Source: Nonlabens sp. (lineage in GTDB: Bacteria; Bacteroidota; Bacteroidia; Flavobacteriales; Flavobacteriaceae). Taken from it: a stretch of DNA of 11,864 bases. Every line of letters starts with the position of its first letter. Within the stretch, counting starts at the first letter, position 1. The notes under the pieces are model-generated. The model saw only the letters and a program-made list of their open reading frames with translations. It was not told the origin of the DNA and did not search any database. A program made the position numbers and the translations under genes. Where the stretch lies: contig JALZUY010000048.1 in assembly GCA_023301395.1 (NCBI GenBank), positions 1 through 11,864 of the forward strand, given 5' to 3'. Shown here one piece after another: positions 6,577-11,864 of this stretch.

Positions 6577-8499
6577 TTAATTTACTATTTGTATGTCATC
6601 AAAGTAATAAGTACTTCCATCTCCAGCCAGACTAGGTATAAATTCAAAAAACACTACTACTCTAACATAACTTGCGCTTGTATTTAAAGAACTGAAATCC
6701 CATTCTAACTCTTCCCACTCATTAAGAGTAGTTGTATTGGCATCAAGCTCAATTCCAACAGTATTACCAGCATTTTCTAATCTAACCCTGATAGGAATAC
6801 CAGCTTTAGGCGAAATAATTTTCATTCTAAATTTTTGCGAAGTAGAGAAATCAATAGGAGCATCTAGTTCAAGAGCTGTACCAGCAAAAAACTGAGCACC
6901 TGCTGTTTTAATAGACCTCATTACTGTAGTTGTTGGATTAATTCCAGTTGCCATAGGGTTTATCTCGATTGATGAATTAGCTCCTTCAAACCCTATAAAA
7001 TTATATGTAAGGGATGACTCAAATCCTATAGGTAGTGCAACTTGTGTAGCTGCTGAATCATCTACGTTAGGTGATGGCAACACCACATCTTTATAATAAT
7101 AAATATTATCCACATAAATATTAGAAATACCATTAGAAATAAAGAACAGCAACCCTAAAGCATCTCTTTGTCCTAAACCGTTAAACTCTCCCAAAGGGAT
7201 ATCTAAACTCACCCAACCATTAGTTATCAAGTCAGGACCATTAATTACTCTTGAACCAGAAGTTTCATTTGCAGTTTGAACACCATTAAGAATTTGTAAT
7301 GTTAATGTATCTCCAGCATCGATCATCTCTTGTACATTAATATCAACATGTAAATGAGTCATTTGCGTAGCGTCAATAGGCGCAACATTTAAAAATGTTC
7401 CTATTCCTACAAAATTTAGATTGGTATAATTTATAACTTGTCCACCACCGAAATTAGCAGGTGGCGCACCACCTAAAGTCGTTTGTCCATCGCCATTAAA
7501 GAATCCATTAAAATAGTCTACAGGAACATCATTATAGGTATCACTAAAGATTGAAATAACATTTGTGGGATCACGAGTCGGAACTGGGGCTGCAACAAAA
7601 TTACCTAAAGATTCTAATGTTAATGAACCTTGAGCATCTACTCCACTAAGTGAAGCTGTTATTACCGTTGTTCCCGTACCTATAACATTTATATTTCCTT
7701 GAGTATCTACAGCGGCAACAGTTGGGTTTGAAGAATTGAATTCAAAATAACCAGTAGCTGGAATTACTAAAATATCTCCATTTGCAGAATTAACCGTTTG
7801 TGATAAACCAGATAAGGTTAATTGTGACCCTATAAATGTTTGATCCAATTGATCTTGCCCATCTAATATCACTGGTCTAGCCTGTGCTAAAGTTCCTAGT
7901 GTCTCAAATCTTAATTCATCAATCCAAAATGTGTATCCAGATCCATTAGTTTCTTGAGTACCTGCGGCATACCTTAATACTCCACGTTCTTGTGTTAATT
8001 TTGAAGGATCAGGAATAGGAATAATATACTTAGCCCAACCCGTTCCAATACTTACATTTGTACGAGTAGCTATAAATTTATTTTCTAAAAAATCTTCTCC
8101 AAAGCCAATTTCTCCAATAGAAACACCTTGAGATGCCTTTGCCCAAAAGGTTAGAGCATCATAACCTGTTAAATCACGTCCAGCACCATCTATTCTAAAA
8201 ATCCCACCTGCATACGTACCGAGTGGATCATCATCATTAGGCACATCTATGCGTATAGAAGAAGCACTTTGATATGCAACATTATTATCGATAGAGAAGG
8301 CAGTAAACTTTGAATCTGCATACGGAAAGTAAAAGTCGCTTCCTAATCCAACTGGTGAATCAGTATACACCTCACCGGTCATAGAGAAACTAGCATCAAC
8401 TGCATCATCAGAAATCTCGCGCTCACAACTGATGACCAAGCTTATTGTTAATAAAATTAAACTTAAATTTTTGACATTTTTATATTTAATAATCTTCAT
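6577..8499 (-). CDS. Surface glycan-binding lipoprotein with three CBM-like domains and a BIG_2 domain
   Basis: The 640-residue product carries lipobox LVISC (Cys25) followed by EREISDD, an acidic run suited to surface export. I see no catalytic domain. Three predicted beta-sandwich modules occupy about 40-200, 310-470 and 485-640. Each ends in a similar strand: FWIDELRFE (191-199), IYVDNIYYY (461-469) and YYFDDIQIV (631-639), the ending common to CBM4/CBM11/CIA30-like folds. Between the first two is an Ig-like BIG_2 domain (about 205-300) with FNSSNPTVAAVDTQGNINV (254-272). The layout suggests an extended arm that holds glucan away from the membrane, like surface glycan-binding proteins of other PULs. 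Beta-1,3-glucan as ligand is inferred only from the neighbours. The gene starts 11 bases after the fusion gene and ends 2 bases before the GH16 frame, so the three are almost surely co-transcribed. CBM families cannot be fixed by eye. Confidence 0.75.
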   Translation of the reverse strand: MKIIKYKNVKNLSLILLTISLVISCEREISDDAVDASFSMTGEVYTDSPVGLGSDFYFPYADSKFTAFSIDNNVAYQSASSIRIDVPNDDDPLGTYAGGIFRIDGAGRDLTGYDALTFWAKASQGVSIGEIGFGEDFLENKFIATRTNVSIGTGWAKYIIPIPDPSKLTQERGVLRYAAGTQETNGSGYTFWIDELRFETLGTLAQARPVILDGQDQLDQTFIGSQLTLSGLSQTVNSANGDILVIPATGYFEFNSSNPTVAAVDTQGNINVIGTGTTVITASLSGVDAQGSLTLESLGNFVAAPVPTRDPTNVISIFSDTYNDVPVDYFNGFFNGDGQTTLGGAPPANFGGGQVINYTNLNFVGIGTFLNVAPIDATQMTHLHVDINVQEMIDAGDTLTLQILNGVQTANETSGSRVINGPDLITNGWVSLDIPLGEFNGLGQRDALGLLFFISNGISNIYVDNIYYYKDVVLPSPNVDDSAATQVALPIGFESSLTYNFIGFEGANSSIEINPMATGINPTTTVMRSIKTAGAQFFAGTALELDAPIDFSTSQKFRMKIISPKAGIPIRVRLENAGNTVGIELDANTTTLNEWEELEWDFSSLNTSASYVRVVVFFEFIPSLAGDGSTYYFDDIQIVN

Positions 8500-8510
8500 C
8501 GCTTTTATTT

Positions 8511-11500
8511 TTAGTTACCTATGTTAATATGAACGTATGTTCTAATTTCCCATTCTGTTCCATTAGGGAATCCAACAGCACTTACCGTAGGTACACCAAA
8601 AGGAGGCGCCACATTAGGTGAATACCTTGGAGAGAATTCATTCATCGATCTCCATGTACCTCTAATTCCTATTGTTGTACTAGGAAGAATAAACCAATCC
8701 GGCTTACCTAAATTAGTAGAAACATCTAGCATCAATTGAACTGGATAAGTTAGGTTGAAATCTCTATGATAGTCAAAAGGACCCCAATCATTAATTTTTA
8801 CATGTGATTCAAATTTCATTTTATTATAAATCATTCTTACATCACCACCGTAACGTCTAATCAATCTATCACTATCACCATTAGCTTGTCCATTACCATA
8901 AAAGAAGTTACCAATCAATCCAATTTCTGGACTAATCTTAGATACGATTCTCGTATGTGCTTCCCATAAATCTTCAGCTGGAGCCGAATTAGGAAAGGCA
9001 AAAAATGAACGATTTGCTAAAAACCCAATATGCGCATCTTGTGTTGTTGGTAAATGACGATAAACAAAACCAGCACTCATAGCAAATTTAGCATCCTCAG
9101 TTCTATCGTTATCCCATTCATACATCCAAGTTCCAGGAGTAGGATCAAATGTTAATAAGATTTCACCAGCTGTTGTTTCACGATTACCTCTAACAGCAAA
9201 CGGATCATCAATTACATTTCTTAATCTCCCTGGTGCGTCCACATCATTAGGCATTGCTTCTACTAGAGGCTTTTGCCATAAAAAATTAGGAGCAATTTGT
9301 AAATTACCCATGGTATAAGTAAAACCAGTTAAAAAATTAGTTTGATTACCACTACCATTATCCTTTAGTTTCCATCCAGTAAATGTTTGGGTTTGATCTG
9401 CGCCACCATTTGCAACTAAACCAGCAATACCACCTTGAGCATACCAATTAACTTTACCTTGTTGTAATGTGATTTTGGCTTTTCCACCCCAATTATCAGT
9501 GGATTGGATTTTATCGCTTTTCACGACACCATTATCATCTAATATTTGAAAAGAACTACCATTTAATGGACTACCAGCCCATATTCCTCCAAGAGTAAAT
9601 TCAAAATTCCCGAGCTTTCTTTCCACTACAAAACTTGCCCTTTCTGTAGGCCATGCAGGTATAATACCACTCTGTAACTGATTAATATCTAGAATACGTC
9701 TACCAGCATCATCAAATCGTGCTTCAGTTTGAATATCTCTATGATAGATTCCTGTAAGTCCCCATTGTCCAACATTGCGACTATACTTTAATAAAGCAGT
9801 AGGATTCGCACCCCACCAAAGTTGAGGACCAAAAGCAGCCTTCAAACCTTTTGCTACTCCTTTTCCATCAATTTCAAACCCTAAAGTTTCACCACCGTAA
9901 ATATCCAAATTAGGACCATAATTAGCTTCAGGATAAAAGCCAAAGAAATCCCCTTCATAAGCCCAATGATAATGTCCAGTTCTATAGAATCCTCTTAAGT
10001 CAAAATCCTTGGCATTCCATTCAAATTCAGCATTGTAAACATTAACTCTATTGACATCATTTAGGATAACATCACCATTATCTGTATTTACAGAAACAGG
10101 CCTTGCCCTGTTTTCATAAAATATTTCATCTATAGGGTTTTGAGCAACATTACCAATTACATTGAAATTAACGTTAGCTCTAACATTAGACGCTGGATTT
10201 CCTTCTATACCTATGAAATATGATTGCATGTGATCAAACCCTAATTGATTTGGGAATGTATTAGCATCGGGATCAGGAGTATCTGGAGTTGTAATTAAGC
10301 TACCTCCTGTATTAAAGGTTGTGAATTTTGCGGTTAGCTGACTGATTCTTAATTTATCAGAATCTCCACCACCTAAAGCAGCTTTATCACCTCTCGCTCT
10401 TAAAACAGCATCCACTAAATTAATGTTAGTAAAATGATTTGTGATAAAATCTACAGTCATTCCTTTTTCAAAAGGATTTAATTGATGTGCTTCTTTTAAA
10501 GAATAATATGCTGCACGTGGATATAGCGTATATAAACCTCTTTCATTTCTAGGTCCCTTTGCACAAATCCCAAACCACTCTTCATTCATATTATTACTTC
10601 CATCTTTTGTATCTAAATAATAACCACCATTAGACCAAGAAGCACCCGTATCATGAACATCAAGATTTTTAGTTTGACCCAACTTCCACCATCCATCACT
10701 AAATTGAAAAGTGAATCCACCTATAGAATTATTTGCTTTTCCTAATCCAGCGGCATTTTGATAAATCTCTTTCCAGTTTTCAACCATAAAAAAGGATTGC
10801 ATTTTCTGATCTTCCTGATTACTTAAAGCGTTAAAAGCATCTGCTCCAAACTCTGTAAACATAATAGGCATGTTTAATTCTTTACTTACTCTTTGAAAAG
10901 CATCACCAAAAGATTTACCACGATACATATTTGTCCCATAAATATCTATGTCTTTACATTCATCAGCAACTATGTCTGCAAATAGTAAATCACCATTACA
11001 TATGGCAATTGGATTTGATGAATTAATTGACTTCATTTTAACAGCCGCATCATTCATTAACTTATACATAGGTCTTCCTCTCAATTCTCCCACTGCCTTT
11101 TCTTTTTCCTTATCATCTGGAAAATCCTCTGTCTCAGCTCCTGCCCAAAAAAGACCGTAGTTATTTTCATTACCTAGTAAGAACAACAACAGACCTGGTG
11201 TATCTTTATAAGTCTGAGCTAATTCTGTTACTTCAGACATTAATATTTTTTGAGTTGCATCATCCCTATAATCAGTTACAGCAACCCAACTTCCATCTAT
11301 TGTTAAACCATATCGACCAAATGAATGATTAAGCATGGTATAAATACCGTAATTTTCATAGATATAGGTAATCCACTTAGGTTGTATACCTGTGTATTGT
11401 CTAATGGCATTTACACCCATATTTTTCAGAAGTGACATCTCCGCATCTAATGCAGATTTAATTACATCATCAGATTGAGTCCAAAGACTGTAATTATAAT

Positions 11501-11669
11501 TTGTACCTATTGGAACATATCCCCAATTCATACCATTAATCATAAAAGGTTTCCCATCCACCATAAGTGTATGACCATCAGAATTGTTAATGACTTCAAC
11601 TTTTTGATTCTGGCTAAAACCAAATTGAGCAACCAGTAAAAGCATTAAGCTTAAAAATATATTCTTCAT
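8511..11669 (-). CDS. Secreted clan GH-A glycosidase domain fused to a predicted outer-membrane beta-barrel
   Basis: A signal peptide (1-20, ending GFSQ, no lipobox Cys) leads into a TIM-barrel glycosidase domain (about 22-400). Visible landmarks are GKPFMINGMNWG (39-50), MGVNAIRQY (84-92), LLGNENNYGLFW (164-175) with Glu168 as acid/base, IYGTNMYRG (243-251) and FTEFGAD (271-277) with Glu273 as nucleophile, about 105 residues apart. This fits clan GH-A, with features shared by the GH2 C-terminal barrel and GH72 transglycosylases; I cannot fix the family. A Pro/Asp-rich linker (about 459-471) precedes about 580 residues of alternating polar/aromatic strands and Gly/Asn turns that look like an outer-membrane beta-barrel, though the C-terminus (VHINIGN) lacks the usual final Phe. 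With a plain barrel, the catalytic domain would face the periplasm. The context suggests action on beta-glucan or its oligosaccharides, by hydrolysis or transfer (inference). It is the first gene visible in the operon. Confidence 0.78.
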   Translation of the reverse strand: MKNIFLSLMLLLVAQFGFSQNQKVEVINNSDGHTLMVDGKPFMINGMNWGYVPIGTNYNYSLWTQSDDVIKSALDAEMSLLKNMGVNAIRQYTGIQPKWITYIYENYGIYTMLNHSFGRYGLTIDGSWVAVTDYRDDATQKILMSEVTELAQTYKDTPGLLLFLLGNENNYGLFWAGAETEDFPDDKEKEKAVGELRGRPMYKLMNDAAVKMKSINSSNPIAICNGDLLFADIVADECKDIDIYGTNMYRGKSFGDAFQRVSKELNMPIMFTEFGADAFNALSNQEDQKMQSFFMVENWKEIYQNAAGLGKANNSIGGFTFQFSDGWWKLGQTKNLDVHDTGASWSNGGYYLDTKDGSNNMNEEWFGICAKGPRNERGLYTLYPRAAYYSLKEAHQLNPFEKGMTVDFITNHFTNINLVDAVLRARGDKAALGGGDSDKLRISQLTAKFTTFNTGGSLITTPDTPDPDANTFPNQLGFDHMQSYFIGIEGNPASNVRANVNFNVIGNVAQNPIDEIFYENRARPVSVNTDNGDVILNDVNRVNVYNAEFEWNAKDFDLRGFYRTGHYHWAYEGDFFGFYPEANYGPNLDIYGGETLGFEIDGKGVAKGLKAAFGPQLWWGANPTALLKYSRNVGQWGLTGIYHRDIQTEARFDDAGRRILDINQLQSGIIPAWPTERASFVVERKLGNFEFTLGGIWAGSPLNGSSFQILDDNGVVKSDKIQSTDNWGGKAKITLQQGKVNWYAQGGIAGLVANGGADQTQTFTGWKLKDNGSGNQTNFLTGFTYTMGNLQIAPNFLWQKPLVEAMPNDVDAPGRLRNVIDDPFAVRGNRETTAGEILLTFDPTPGTWMYEWDNDRTEDAKFAMSAGFVYRHLPTTQDAHIGFLANRSFFAFPNSAPAEDLWEAHTRIVSKISPEIGLIGNFFYGNGQANGDSDRLIRRYGGDVRMIYNKMKFESHVKINDWGPFDYHRDFNLTYPVQLMLDVSTNLGKPDWFILPSTTIGIRGTWRSMNEFSPRYSPNVAPPFGVPTVSAVGFPNGTEWEIRTYVHINIGN

Positions 11670-11758
11670 ATAAATTAATTTATAAATAGTGAACTTTAAA
11701 AAACGATTTTGTTGACTTCAGAAAAACCAAAGCGTTATAACATTTTTAATTTTATAGT

Positions 11759-11774
11759 TTAAATATATATTTAA
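11759..11774. repeat. Perfect 16-base AT palindrome TTAAATATATATTTAA
   Basis: The palindrome lies about 90 bases upstream of the fusion gene start. It consists only of A and T, so chance is a real explanation, but its position suits a regulator-binding site. Confidence 0.4.
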
Positions 11775-11808
11775 CACACAACATAATGTTTTATTTTATA
11801 AGGATTCA

Positions 11809-11846
11809 CTTTCTTCTTTTCTTTTTCTTTTCTTTTTTTATCCCCC
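11809..11846. repeat. Polypyrimidine/polypurine tract
   Basis: On the plus strand 37 of 38 bases are C or T (the exception is A11840), ending in CCCCC. On the minus strand this is a G- and A-rich run starting GGGGGAT and continuing with repeated GAAAA units. It lies about 140-175 bases before the fusion gene. Its role is unknown. Confidence 0.6.
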
Positions 11847-11864
11847 ATCTAATACATTTGTCTT

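Larger units (their letters stand above)
11670..11864 (-). other. Upstream non-coding region of the fusion gene
   Basis: This 195-base stretch is very AT-rich and shows no supported gene. It holds a perfect 16-base palindrome and a polypurine/polypyrimidine tract, listed separately. I looked on the minus strand for the TTTG / TAnnTTTG promoter pair at a 19-base spacing and found no convincing match. Either the promoter is further upstream, with transcription coming from a gene outside the window, or it does not match the consensus. Confidence 0.5.

Noticed and set aside
6354..6635. Plus-strand open frame of 93 codons over the GH16 start
   Set aside because: It lies antisense to the GH16 signal peptide and N-terminus and the end of the binding-protein gene, and its translation shows no family features; it is a shadow of the real genes.
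10948..11160. Plus-strand open frame of 70 codons
   Set aside because: It is wholly antisense to the glycosidase domain of the fusion gene and has no recognisable features.
11838..11864. Last codons of an upstream gene on the minus strand ending at TAA (11840-11838)
   Set aside because: One frame is open for eight codons from the window edge, but this is too short to tell from chance.
1..11864. tRNA, rRNA, CRISPR arrays, insertion sequences, phage genes or toxin and defence genes
   Set aside because: Nothing in the window suggests any of these; genes of one sugar-degrading operon account for almost all of the sequence.

Overview
The window is AT-rich with short spacers, six genes all on the minus strand, flavobacterial-type signal peptides and no regular Shine-Dalgarno sites. 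Together with its gene content this points to a marine member of the Flavobacteriaceae (Bacteroidota). It reads as part of a polysaccharide utilisation locus (PUL) for laminarin, the beta-1,3-glucan with beta-1,6 branches stored by algae.

In order of transcription (high to low coordinates): a 195-base leader region with an AT palindrome and a polypurine tract; a 1052-residue secreted protein that joins a clan GH-A glycosidase domain to what looks like an outer-membrane beta-barrel; a 640-residue lipoprotein with three predicted carbohydrate-binding beta-sandwiches and one BIG_2 domain; a GH16 laminarinase lipoprotein; a 120-base spacer with a palindrome and a candidate promoter; a cytoplasmic 1153-residue phosphorylase of the GH149 type; a 73-base spacer that is almost wholly one long imperfect hairpin; a GH17 beta-1,3-glucanase lipoprotein; and the N-terminal half of a GH30 beta-1,6-glucanase lipoprotein cut by the window edge. 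The last two genes overlap by 8 bases.

The inferred division of labour is as follows. The binding lipoprotein captures glucan at the cell surface. GH16 cuts the main chain, GH30 removes beta-1,6 side branches and GH17 cuts the debranched chain. The phosphorylase turns imported beta-1,3-gluco-oligosaccharides into glucose 1-phosphate in the cytoplasm. The glycosidase/beta-barrel fusion has no role I can name with confidence. SusC/SusD, an inner-membrane transporter and a regulator are not in the window and may lie upstream of it.

The least explained items are the glycosidase/beta-barrel fusion and the related palindromic spacers on either side of the phosphorylase gene. In both spacers the imperfect base pair of the core hairpin becomes a G-U pair in the transcribed RNA.
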